Assembly (NCBI RefSeq): GCF_009882935.1
Contig: NZ_WTVA01000002.1
Span: 335,827 to 399,826, forward strand
Source of the DNA: Sneathiella chungangensis
GTDB taxonomy: Bacteria; Pseudomonadota; Alphaproteobacteria; Sneathiellales; Sneathiellaceae
Length of the DNA stretch: 64,000 nt
Direction: 5' to 3'
Shown: positions 1 through 7,697 of the stretch, piece after piece
Numbering within the stretch: the stretch's first letter is position 1
Layout of the letters: each line of letters starts with the position of its first letter
Notes under the pieces: model-generated
What the model was told of the DNA's origin: nothing
The model's database searches: none
What the model saw: the letters and a program-made list of their open reading frames with translations, nothing else
Translations under genes and position numbers: made by a program

Positions 1-267
1 GCTCAGGATTTTCTGGATCGTCGGTAGAAAATCGTCGGCCACCGTGCAACAGATGCAGCCGTTGGCGAGTTCGACAATATCCTCTTCCGTACAGTTTTCG
101 TTTCCGCAGCCCTTCAACAGTTCGCCATCAACACCAAGATCGCCGAATTCGTTGATGATGAGTGCAAGTTTCTTGCCGTCTGAATTCTCGATCAGATGGC
201 GGATCAGGCTGGTTTTCCCCGCGCCAAGAAAGCCGGTGATAACGGTCGCCGGAATTTTTTCACTCAT
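1..267 (-). CDS. cobW: CobW-type GTPase/metallochaperone, N-terminal part (cut by window edge)
   Basis: The first 89 codons are present, from an ATG at 267, and the gene runs off the left edge. The protein opens with a G3E GTPase P-loop (GFLGAGKT, about residues 10-17) and carries the metal-binding GCICC motif near residue 73, both typical of the COG0523/CobW family. The segment ELLKGCGNENC before it is also usual in the CobW subgroup. CobW is thought to supply cobalt to the aerobic cobaltochelatase CobNST; this role comes from family knowledge. A cobalamin riboswitch lies directly upstream on the same strand, which supports cobW over other COG0523 members such as zinc chaperones. The gene probably leads a B12 operon that continues outside the window. 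Confidence 0.93.
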   Translation of the reverse strand, partial: MSEKIPATVITGFLGAGKTSLIRHLIENSDGKKLALIINEFGDLGVDGELLKGCGNENCTEEDIVELANGCICCTVADDFLPTIQKILS

Positions 268-408
268 ATCTTACTCCGATATCCATGCGCGAAGCGGCAC
301 CGGCCAGGGATTCGGCCAAGGGCGAAAGCGTCAGTATGTATTATGATGTGCCGTAATGTCATTACGCTCACAATGATCCTCCGTCATGCAGCAAAAATAA
401 TAAAATAC

Positions 409-572
409 GATGGCAGGTCTCCTGGCTTGCGAATGGCACCGGCACATACCTTCCCGATTTACTCAGTGGTTCAGTGTGCTGGCTAATCGCTTACAGTTGC
501 GGGGACAGCCGCGGCCTTGATCCGTAAATCGCACCGCATTCCCTTATAATCCCGGATTGGGAACCATCGCTT
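409..572 (-). ncRNA. Cobalamin (AdoCbl) riboswitch
   Basis: Read on the minus strand, this stretch has the conserved cobalamin riboswitch blocks in order: GGTGCG near the 5' end, AAGGCCGCGGCTGTCCCCGC, AACTGTAAGC, GCCAGCACACTG, CCACTGAG, GGGAAGG, and finally the B12 box AAGCCAGGAGACCTGCC. It ends about 140 nt upstream of the cobW start, so it should repress cobW and any downstream B12 genes when adenosylcobalamin is plentiful. The neighbouring cobC gene is also on the minus strand but lies upstream of the riboswitch, so it is not in its controlled transcript. Confidence 0.95.
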
Positions 573-620
573 GCGACGCTACGGCGGAATGCCAAAACTG
601 TCAATCCATAGCGGGCGATT

Positions 621-1655
621 TTACCTGATTGCCCAATCACGGAGTGCCGTTTCAAGCCGCTGCCAGTCATTTTCCGCGCCGAGAAGTCCGAAGCGCAAGA
701 AATTGGGGCGCTCGGGAAATTTTCGAACGAGTATGGCCCGTTCGCAAAGATGCCGGTACAGCGCTTGCGATTCTGGTGATTCTGTCAGACAGAAAAGATC
801 TGTATGCCCGGAAATTTCGAGCCCGGCTGCACGCAAAAGCTCCACCAATTTACGGGCAGCAACGGCCAGCTCAGCGCGTGTTTGCGTAATCCAGTTTCGA
901 TCTGCCAGAGCACTTGCGCCGATTTCGAGGGCAATTCCGCTGACCGCCCAAGGGCCCAGTTCCGGGCGGACTTTTGCCATGAAGTGAGGCGTCGAGATCA
1001 GAAATCCGAGGCGCAGGCCGGCGAGACCGAAAAACTTTCCGAAGGAGCGAAGAATTATGGGTCCTTCAGGCAATATATCGGATGCAAGAGATATATCTGG
1101 CGTGACGTCCGCGAAGGCTTCATCGATGATCAACCATCCGTTTCGCTGCCGCATTGCGATAGCGAGGTCCAAAAGCATTGTTTTCGGAAACTGTCGGCCG
1201 TCCGGATTATTGGGATGCACAAGGATGACTATGCCTGCGCTTTCAGGTATTTTCGACAATTCCTCTATCTCATAAACTCTATGTCCGGCGCGCCGCCAGT
1301 TGGCGGCATGTTCATTATAGGTTGGCGAGAGGATGGCAACCTCGGAAGGCGCCAGGAGTCTCGGCAAGAGTTGAATGGCCGCTTGCGTTCCGGGCAGGGC
1401 ACAAATCTCCGCGCCATCAGGCAGACCAAAATAAGCCCGCGCCGCGTCCAGCAGTTGCTTTTCCGCGGCTTTGGAGGGAAGGCGGTGCCAATGCTCTGCT
1501 CGCAATTGGGGGATCGGGTAGGGGCGAGGATTGATTCCGGTGCTTAAATCAAGCCATTCCGCGCGTGCGTGAGCGAATTCCGCCGTGACGCTCTCGAGAT
1601 CACCGCCGTGCAGTTGGGCGTCGCTCTCCGCCGCTATCGGGAATGTCGGGATCAT
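621..1655 (-). CDS. cobC: L-threonine-O-3-phosphate decarboxylase (CobC; CobD in Salmonella naming)
   Basis: A PLP-dependent fold-type I enzyme of the histidinol-phosphate aminotransferase branch. It makes (R)-1-aminopropan-2-ol phosphate, the linker of the cobalamin nucleotide loop. Visible landmarks are the N-terminal LHGGDL and LSTGINP segments usual in CobC/CobD, HPNNPDG, the DEAFAD strand with the PLP-contacting Asp, and SFGKFFGLAGLRLG with the Schiff-base Lys. Length (344 aa) fits the family. The ATG at 1655 is preferred over 1688 because GAGAGG lies just upstream and homologues begin close to LHGGDL. The gene neighbours the B12 riboswitch and cobW but lies on the upstream side of the riboswitch. 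Confidence 0.9.
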   Translation of the reverse strand: MIPTFPIAAESDAQLHGGDLESVTAEFAHARAEWLDLSTGINPRPYPIPQLRAEHWHRLPSKAAEKQLLDAARAYFGLPDGAEICALPGTQAAIQLLPRLLAPSEVAILSPTYNEHAANWRRAGHRVYEIEELSKIPESAGIVILVHPNNPDGRQFPKTMLLDLAIAMRQRNGWLIIDEAFADVTPDISLASDILPEGPIILRSFGKFFGLAGLRLGFLISTPHFMAKVRPELGPWAVSGIALEIGASALADRNWITQTRAELAVAARKLVELLRAAGLEISGHTDLFCLTESPESQALYRHLCERAILVRKFPERPNFLRFGLLGAENDWQRLETALRDWAIR

Positions 1656-1736
1656 CTGCCTCTCGCTCTCGTAAAACTGCCCTCTCATAACAGAATGCGG
1701 TTTGTTTTCGCAAATTTATCCTGTAGTTTCTTGCCC

Positions 1737-2525
1737 ATGACGGAGAGAGCAACAAAGAAAATTGTCGTCAAGGACCTGCGCAAAAGCTTTGATGGCGTTC
1801 CGGTCCTGAACGGCATTAACCTCGAGGTGAAAACCGGCGAAATCCTGACGCTGATCGGTCCGTCGGGCTCGGGTAAGACTCTGACCCTAAAGTGTATTTT
1901 GGGGCTTGTGAAACCCGATAGCGGATCGATCCTTCTCGATGGCGAGGATGTGAAGGACATGCCGGAGCGCGACCGCATGGAGTTTTTTCGGAACTTCGGC
2001 ATTCTCTTTCAGCGCTCGGGCCTGTTTGACGGGCTAAGGGTCTGGGAAAATATTGGCTTCCGCCTGTCGCAGCAACCGGGCATGCGGAAGCGGCAGGTGA
2101 AAGCCATGGCGATCGAGAAGCTGCGCTCCGTTGGTCTCTCCGCGGATGTCGCGGACCTGTATCCCGCGGAGCTTTCCGGCGGCATGCAAAAGAGAGTGGG
2201 ATTTGCCCGGGCGATAGCCGGGGACCCGCCGATCCTGTTTCTTGACGAGCCGACTGCCGGCCTCGATCCGATCATGAGCAACGTTATCAACGATCAGATA
2301 TTCAATAACGTTCGGGAACTTGGCAGTACCGTCATGGCGATCACCAGCAATCTGTTGACGGCACGGATTATTTCAGATCGCATTGCGATGCTGCATGAGG
2401 GCCGCGTCGTATGGACCGGCGATGTCCAGGAAGCGGTAAGGTCGGAAAATCCGTATGTTTCGCAATTCTGGAACAAGCGGAAAGATGGCCCCATACAGAT
2501 GTCGGTATCGACAATCTCCGCCTGA
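1737..2525 (+). CDS. MlaF-like ABC transporter ATP-binding protein with altered H-loop
   Basis: A 262-aa ABC ATPase, closest in style to MlaF/Ttg2A of phospholipid or solvent-resistance (MCE) importers. It has Walker A GPSGSGKT, signature LSGGMQKRVGFARAIA, and Walker B ILFLDEPTAGLDP followed by I-M-S, which resembles MlaF. The usual switch His after Walker B (ITHDL in most relatives) is replaced: the segment reads MAITSNLLTARIISDR, so His and Asp become Ser and Asn. No MlaE permease or MlaD-type MCE gene lies beside it, so partners would be elsewhere. The ATG at 1737 matches the family N-terminus; an upstream in-frame extension to 1569 overlaps cobC antisense and is unlikely. The role is inferred from the family. 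Confidence 0.8.
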   Translation: MTERATKKIVVKDLRKSFDGVPVLNGINLEVKTGEILTLIGPSGSGKTLTLKCILGLVKPDSGSILLDGEDVKDMPERDRMEFFRNFGILFQRSGLFDGLRVWENIGFRLSQQPGMRKRQVKAMAIEKLRSVGLSADVADLYPAELSGGMQKRVGFARAIAGDPPILFLDEPTAGLDPIMSNVINDQIFNNVRELGSTVMAITSNLLTARIISDRIAMLHEGRVVWTGDVQEAVRSENPYVSQFWNKRKDGPIQMSVSTISA

Positions 2526-2607
2526 CGCGAGAGCCTAATTCCTCACGCGAACTCTGGGCCAAACGTCTGGATTGTCACATGCCGACAACCAGAAAAGCGC
2601 CAATTAA

Positions 2608-3348
2608 ATGACTCTTGGTGAGACCGACGCCCTCTCGGCTTCCAATCTGCTGAAGCCGCGTGCCTGCCTTCCCTGGAAGACGGAGAAACGACAGTTTGCC
2701 TACCGGGTCCGTCCTTACTTTATCGATAACCGGATCGTCCGGGACCATCGCAACAGGGTTTTGGCGGAAGAAGGGAAGGCGCGCGCGGTGCTCCGTGACA
2801 GCATCGACGGGGAACTCGCCGCGCTTTCTGCGGCAGAACGCCGGTTCTGGATGTCGGAATTTCGGTTTGTCGAAACAACCTTGACGCTCAATCAACTCGC
2901 CATTTATGCGCCCGCATTTGTGCGTTTGTCGCAGATTATGCCAAGAAAGATGGTGTTTTGCCGGCGGATGATCGTTCGGAAGTATCTCGATGGTCACCCG
3001 CTTCCGAAGTCCCCGTTTTTTTCAACCTTGGCGCGTCATTTTGTCCGCTCCAGTGTCCTGTTTTTTCCCTCGGAGAGGCTGACGGCCGCCGCTGACAGGT
3101 TTATCGTCCTTGCGACGCGGTCGGCGGATCAATCCCGCGCCGCAAATCGCCAACGGGTCGCCCTGCATATCCGCTCCATCCATTTGATGAGTGACGCGGA
3201 AATCTGCGAACTATACGAGGATGAAGATGAATATCTTGAGGAACTCGCGCTTCTTGCCGATCTTACGCGCCATTATGGTGTCGGTGTTGATGAAGTTTTC
3301 CGCATTTCCGCCGCAGAAATCGGTCATTTCTGGAGTCCTGACCGGTAA
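2608..3348 (+). CDS. Hypothetical protein, 246 aa
   Basis: I do not recognise this protein. It has no signal peptide, clear membrane segment or nucleotide-binding motif. It is rich in Arg and aromatic residues in the middle (about residues 60-140), and has an acidic run CELYEDEDEYLEELALLADL near residue 200 followed by a short helical tail ending HFWSPDR. It follows the MlaF-like ATPase by 82 nt on the same strand and could be transcribed with it. Codon use looks like the surrounding genes, so it is likely a real soluble protein. The ATG at 2608 has only a weak ribosome-binding site. Confidence 0.6.
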   Translation: MTLGETDALSASNLLKPRACLPWKTEKRQFAYRVRPYFIDNRIVRDHRNRVLAEEGKARAVLRDSIDGELAALSAAERRFWMSEFRFVETTLTLNQLAIYAPAFVRLSQIMPRKMVFCRRMIVRKYLDGHPLPKSPFFSTLARHFVRSSVLFFPSERLTAAADRFIVLATRSADQSRAANRQRVALHIRSIHLMSDAEICELYEDEDEYLEELALLADLTRHYGVGVDEVFRISAAEIGHFWSPDR

Positions 3349-3464
3349 GGCCGGATAATACAGACCGAAAATTCGGTTGCCAGCGGCTCGACACCTTGCG
3401 CTTTGGCGCCGGTAATCGTACCCTTTTTACCTAACGTACTTTTGCGCAGAGTCCGAAGCATCAC

Positions 3465-4889
3465 ATGCATCAACTAACCGAAATCGCTATTATCGCGACG
3501 ATCGCCCTGATTCTCGGCATGATCATGACGCGGCTCAAGCAACCGGCGATCGTCGGTTACCTGTTGACCGGTATGGTGCTGGGCCGATCTGCCTTCGGCT
3601 TCGTCGAGGATCGCGAGAATGTGGAAATTCTGGCGGAGCTCGGCGTCCTGATGCTGCTGTATCTGATCGGGATGGAGCTGAATCTCAAATCCTTCATGCG
3701 GATATGGAAAACGGCGATTGGCGGTGTTTTCCTTCAGGTGGCCGTCGCCTATGTCGTGGTGGGGCTGATCGCGCTCTATCTCGACTGGCCCTGGCAATTG
3801 ACAATCCTTCTGGCGTTTAGCTTGTCGATCAGCTCGACGGCGGTTGCCGTGAAAATACTGGAGGACATAGGGGAACTCCATCAACGGACTGGCAATATAG
3901 CGATTGGCCTTTTGATCGCGCAGGACCTCGCCGTCGTTCCGATGCTGCTGATCGTTGGCAGCTTGTCGGGGGAAACACTGAACCTGCCGGTGCTTTTGTT
4001 GACTGTGGGCCTGGCGATCGCTTTTTTGGTCGGCTTGATCCTGTTTCTGAGCCGGCGGGAGCGCATCCATCTGCCCTTTCTTCAGGTCATATCCGGTCAC
4101 TCAGACCTGACACCGCTATTCGGCATCGTTTTTTGTCTTGGCCTTGCCGCGATCAGCGGCCTTCTCGGCACGTCGCCAGCCTTCGGCGCCTTCCTGGCGG
4201 GGCTTATTATCGGCAACAGCCAGGAACGCAAAAACGTTGTGGAGGCGACAAAACCGATCCAGTCAATTCTTTTGATGATCTTTTTCCTCTCCATCGGCCT
4301 GCTGATCGACATTACCTATATCTGGCAGAATGTCGGCCTTGTGCTGCTGATGCTGCTGAGCGTGATCCTTGGCAAAACGGCCATCAATATTGTCATCATA
4401 CGGGTGACGGGCATAGACTGGCGCTCCGCCTTTATCGCGGGAACCGCCCTCGGGCAGATCGGTGAATTTTCGTTTCTACTGATGGCTATCGGGGGCGGCA
4501 GCGGTTATGTGTCGCGGGATATCTCCCAATTGATGATTACCGTCATCGCGCTCAGCCTGATGATCAGCCCGCTCTGGTTGCTGACGGCAAGGCGCGCGCA
4601 AACGGTTGCGGCGGGTCAGGCAAGCAACTTCCGGAATTTCTGGAACAAGGCTTACGGCAAGGAGACGGTGGCCGTCGCCCGGGTCATGAAAGCGACCTCC
4701 GGCTATCTTGTGGCGCTGCCACGGCGGAAATTCTCGCGTCGGCAAGAACCACCTGCAGCCGAGACTGACGACCGAAGTGCCCATTCTCGTGCCGAAGGAA
4801 CAGAAACAGTTATCCAGAGCGAGGACGCGGCCTCCTATCAGGCGTTGTTGGAAGACGAGCGGGGCGAGGGACGGGATGATAAAAGCTAG
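3465..4889 (+). CDS. CPA2-family monovalent cation:proton antiporter (Kef/YbaL-like membrane part)
   Basis: A 474-aa integral membrane protein with about 12 hydrophobic segments through residue 385, then a charged cytoplasmic tail of about 90 residues. The N-terminus (IVGYLLTGMVLG), the LSSTAVAVKIL stretch and the AQDLAVVPMLL motif are typical of the Na+/H+ exchanger domain of the KefB/KefC group. The usual C-terminal TrkA-N (RCK) domain is missing; the tail has Glu/Asp/Arg-rich low complexity instead. It probably exchanges K+ or Na+ for protons in pH or osmotic homeostasis. Substrate and direction cannot be read from sequence. Confidence 0.88.
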   Translation: MHQLTEIAIIATIALILGMIMTRLKQPAIVGYLLTGMVLGRSAFGFVEDRENVEILAELGVLMLLYLIGMELNLKSFMRIWKTAIGGVFLQVAVAYVVVGLIALYLDWPWQLTILLAFSLSISSTAVAVKILEDIGELHQRTGNIAIGLLIAQDLAVVPMLLIVGSLSGETLNLPVLLLTVGLAIAFLVGLILFLSRRERIHLPFLQVISGHSDLTPLFGIVFCLGLAAISGLLGTSPAFGAFLAGLIIGNSQERKNVVEATKPIQSILLMIFFLSIGLLIDITYIWQNVGLVLLMLLSVILGKTAINIVIIRVTGIDWRSAFIAGTALGQIGEFSFLLMAIGGGSGYVSRDISQLMITVIALSLMISPLWLLTARRAQTVAAGQASNFRNFWNKAYGKETVAVARVMKATSGYLVALPRRKFSRRQEPPAAETDDRSAHSRAEGTETVIQSEDAASYQALLEDERGEGRDDKS

Positions 4890-5017
4890 ATTTCAGGTCC
4901 CGGTCGTCAAATTTTCGCGCCATGGCTTGTAATGGGTCGTTGTCCCCTATAAGTTTTGAAAACGGCAGATTTGCCATTTCCCCTATCATCCGGCCTTAAC
5001 TTGGTAAGAGGTAACTA

Positions 5018-5581
5018 TTGGACCGTATTCAGGAAATTCTCGACTTTTGGTTTCTGCCACCTGACCATGAAAATTATGGCCAGCCGCGCGAGGAATGGTT
5101 CGTAAAGAATGCCGAGTTCGATGCGGAAATTCGCGACCGTTTCTTGTCGGATTTCGAAAAGGCGGAGAATGGGGAGTATCTGGACTGGACGGATAGCGCG
5201 CGCGGGTCGCTTGCGCTTATCCTCCTTTTTGATCAGTTTACCCGCAATATGTTCCGCCAGTCACCGCGCGCCTTTTCGGCGGACGGTAAAGCGCGGGAAA
5301 TTGCCCGTCATATCCTCTCGACCGGCTTTTATGAGGAATTGAATCTTGTCGAGAAGCAATTCGCGGCGCTTCCCTTCGAACATAGTGAGAATCTGAAAGA
5401 TCAGAAACTATCCCTCAAGCTTTTCGGGGAAATGGGGAATGAAAATTTACTGGATTACGCCCAGCGGCACTATGTCATTATAGAAAAATTCGGCCGGTTC
5501 CCTCATCGGAACCGGCAACTCGGACGTCAAAGCACGCCGGAAGAAGAGGCGTTCCTTAACGAGCCGAACTCTTCATTCTAA
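5018..5581 (+). CDS. DUF924 family protein
   Basis: A 187-aa soluble all-helical protein of the DUF924 family. Family hallmarks are the opening ILDFWF, the GSLALILLFDQFTRNMFR segment (about residues 64-81) with a following AFSADGKAR, and the C-terminal FGRFPHRNRQLGR motif near residue 160. The function of the family is not established; the fold is TPR-like. The start is a TTG at 5018 with AGAGG just upstream, and no ATG would preserve the conserved N-terminal motif. It precedes the SDR gene by 35 nt, so the two may share a transcript. Confidence 0.9.
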   Translation: MDRIQEILDFWFLPPDHENYGQPREEWFVKNAEFDAEIRDRFLSDFEKAENGEYLDWTDSARGSLALILLFDQFTRNMFRQSPRAFSADGKAREIARHILSTGFYEELNLVEKQFAALPFEHSENLKDQKLSLKLFGEMGNENLLDYAQRHYVIIEKFGRFPHRNRQLGRQSTPEEEAFLNEPNSSF

Positions 5582-5616
5582 TCACGAACTCTACTCAATC
5601 GTCAGGAAGGACTTTC

Positions 5617-6381
5617 ATGAATCAGCTAACAGATCAGGTCATAATTGTCACCGGGGCGAGCCGGGGCATCGGCGCAGCAGCGGCGATTGCGCTTGCCGAA
5701 AGCGGCGCGAAACTCTGCCTGAGTTCGCGCAGTGCCGCCGCCTGCAGTGGCGTCCTCGAAGAGATAAAAAATGCCGGCGGCGATGCCTTCGCGGCAAGCT
5801 GCGATGTGTCCGATTTTGCGGCCGTGGAGAAGATGGTGGATGAAACGCTCGATCGATACGGGCGGATCGATGCGTTGATCAATAACGCGGGCATCATCGA
5901 TCCCATCGGTGCGATTGCGACCAGCAACCCGGCGGACTGGGCGAAAAATATTTCGGTCAATCTTGTCGGCGTCTACCACGGTACGCGTGCCGTATTGCCC
6001 CATTTCCTCGATCAGAAATCCGGCGTGATTATCAATATCAGTTCCGGGGCGGCGCATGGCCCGATGGAAGGCTGGAGTGCCTATTGTTCCGGAAAGGCGG
6101 GCGTATACATGATGACGCGGGCGACCGCCCTAGAAGCCGGTGAAAAGGGCGTCCGGGTCTATGGATTCGCGCCGGGAGTCGTGGATACGGAAATGCAGGT
6201 CGCGATCCGCGCCTCCGGTATCAATGCGGTCAGTCAGATACCGCGTGAAAACTTGGCATCGGCCGCGGATCCGGCGAAGGCAATCGCCTGGCTATGCACG
6301 GAAGAGGCGCGTGATCTGGCGGGGCAGGAACTGACGATCCGGGACGAGGCGCTACGCAAGAGAATTGGACTTGCCGTTTGA
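5617..6381 (+). CDS. SDR family NAD(P)-dependent oxidoreductase
   Basis: A classical short-chain dehydrogenase/reductase of 254 aa. Landmarks are the TGASRGIG dinucleotide-binding motif (residues 13-20), CDVSD near residue 64, the NNAG motif (about 92), catalytic Ser in INISSGA, and YCSGK giving the Tyr-x3-Lys pair near residue 155. The substrate is unknown. AGGAAGG precedes the ATG. It follows DUF924 closely, and its 3' end nearly touches the start region of the protease gene. Confidence 0.92.
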   Translation: MNQLTDQVIIVTGASRGIGAAAAIALAESGAKLCLSSRSAAACSGVLEEIKNAGGDAFAASCDVSDFAAVEKMVDETLDRYGRIDALINNAGIIDPIGAIATSNPADWAKNISVNLVGVYHGTRAVLPHFLDQKSGVIINISSGAAHGPMEGWSAYCSGKAGVYMMTRATALEAGEKGVRVYGFAPGVVDTEMQVAIRASGINAVSQIPRENLASAADPAKAIAWLCTEEARDLAGQELTIRDEALRKRIGLAV

Positions 6382-6391
6382 CGTTGCCGCG

Positions 6392-7225
6392 ATGAGGGCA
6401 GCCTGGAAGCTCTCTGGCCGACGCCTCTATCATGGCATGGTGGCGGGGATATTCTCGCTTTTCATCAGTTGTCTTCCGCCGGATGCGGCGGCGGATATGT
6501 CTGTTCCCGCCAAGGCGCTTCAGGTTCCCGGTATCAAAGGCGCTGATAATCGGGTGCGGGTTGACATATCAGCCTATCCTTGGCGGATGATAGGTCGCCT
6601 GAACCGGAATGGCAGCCATTGCACGGCTATCCTTGTAGGACCATCGACGATTCTGACAGCCGCCCATTGCTTCTGGGATAAACGGCGCAACCAATGGTCA
6701 GTCCCGAGCGCCTTTCATTTTGTCGTCGGATATGAAAAAGGTGCCGTCAAGGCCCATTCGAAAATCAATGGCTTTACCCTGTCGGATGGCCGCCCCCCGT
6801 CAGATTCGTTACAAAAGCCTCCGGTCGAGGAGGATTGGGCCCTTGCGTCGCTCGACAGGCCGCTCGGCGATCAATTCGGCTATGCGCCGCTCGCGCAATT
6901 CGGTTCTTCCAGGTTACAGCATAGATTGTCGAAAGGCACCACTGTCGTCCAGGCCGGCTACAGCCGTGATATCGCCCATATCTTGACCGCGGATGAAGAT
7001 TGCAAGATCAGCGGCGTCTCCCGCAGCAAGAAGGGATTACTTCTCCTTCATCAATGTGATGCGACGCAGGGGGATTCAGGATCCCCGCTTTTCATATATG
7101 AGGGCGGCGAGTATGAACTTCTGGGAATCCATGTTGCGACATTGACACGAAAATCGGGCGCGAGCGAGGGCGTTGCCGTATCCGTAGACATGTTCGGCGA
7201 TCAGGTTCGGCAGCTGCGAAAGTGA
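6392..7225 (+). CDS. Secreted trypsin-like (S1) serine protease
   Basis: A chymotrypsin-fold protease with the full catalytic triad: His in LTAAHCFW, Asp in EEDWALASLD and Ser in TQGDSGSPLF. A hydrophobic stretch near residues 17-35 ending in an Ala-rich DAAAD site looks like an export signal, so the mature enzyme is probably periplasmic or extracellular. Cys pairs around His and Ser fit the fold. Length (277 aa from the ATG at 6392) is that of a single S1 domain without PDZ. An in-frame TTG at 6365 would overlap the SDR gene and is less likely. Its target is unknown. Confidence 0.87.
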   Translation: MRAAWKLSGRRLYHGMVAGIFSLFISCLPPDAAADMSVPAKALQVPGIKGADNRVRVDISAYPWRMIGRLNRNGSHCTAILVGPSTILTAAHCFWDKRRNQWSVPSAFHFVVGYEKGAVKAHSKINGFTLSDGRPPSDSLQKPPVEEDWALASLDRPLGDQFGYAPLAQFGSSRLQHRLSKGTTVVQAGYSRDIAHILTADEDCKISGVSRSKKGLLLLHQCDATQGDSGSPLFIYEGGEYELLGIHVATLTRKSGASEGVAVSVDMFGDQVRQLRK

Positions 7226-7243
7226 CCGGAAACATAAAATTTT

Positions 7244-7271
7244 ATGAAATTTCATCGAAATTTATTATAAT
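7244..7271 (+). promoter_or_regulatory. Putative promoter with palindromic operator
   Basis: A perfect 12-bp palindrome ATGAAATTTCAT (7244-7255) lies just ahead of a consensus -10 box TATAAT (7266-7271) and covers the -35 position. It is about 100 nt upstream of the small acidic gene at 7372. The site looks like a regulator-bound promoter, but the regulator is unknown. Confidence 0.45.
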
Positions 7272-7371
7272 CTACCTCAAATGAGGGATGAAAAGCCGGA
7301 TGGCGAGCGGTAATGTAAGAAAGAATTAACCAAGTATGTTCTTTCGAGCCGCAGGTTGAGCGGGGGAAGTA

Positions 7372-7695
7372 GTGACAATGAGTGATGGGCAGACAGACGG
7401 CTCCGGGATGGCCGAAGAAGATCAAATCGCGCAGGAAGAGAGCGCGAATGCCGATCTGACTTTTCTGGAACTGGACCAGAACGGGACAGTCGATCTCGAC
7501 GCGCTGTTCGATGCCCTGAATATTGCGGCGGTGGAAGGGAATGCCTCCGTGGAATTCCTCCCCGGCGGGAATGAGGGCGGCGGAACTTTATCGATTTCTG
7601 GCTCCGATCTAACGCTCGGCACCGCAGCTGCGGAAGATTTACCGGATGTTTCCGATCTCTTGCTTAAAAGCAGTATCGCGTCGGACGAATCCTGA
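7372..7695 (+). CDS. Small acidic protein of unknown function beside the type I secretion locus
   Basis: A 107-aa protein very rich in Asp/Glu and small residues, with no Cys and no signal peptide. The central part (GTVDLDALFDALNIAAVEG, then a Gly-rich turn, then LSISGSDLTL) loosely resembles the C-terminal secretion regions of type I secreted proteins, and the sequence TAAA occurs near residue 85. Neither resemblance is strong enough to assign it as substrate. It converges with the HD-GYP gene, with stop codons 2 nt apart. The start is GTG at 7372 (GGGGGAAG 2-4 nt upstream) or ATG at 7378. A strong-looking -10 box lies upstream. It may be a small substrate or regulator of the locus, or unrelated. 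Confidence 0.6.
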   Translation: MTMSDGQTDGSGMAEEDQIAQEESANADLTFLELDQNGTVDLDALFDALNIAAVEGNASVEFLPGGNEGGGTLSISGSDLTLGTAAAEDLPDVSDLLLKSSIASDES

Positions 7696-7697
7696 CT

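Noticed and set aside
7372-7695. Small acidic protein as the truncated N-terminus of a LapA-type adhesin
   Set aside because: No resemblance to the LapA retention module, and the gene ends cleanly with no downstream adhesin remnant.
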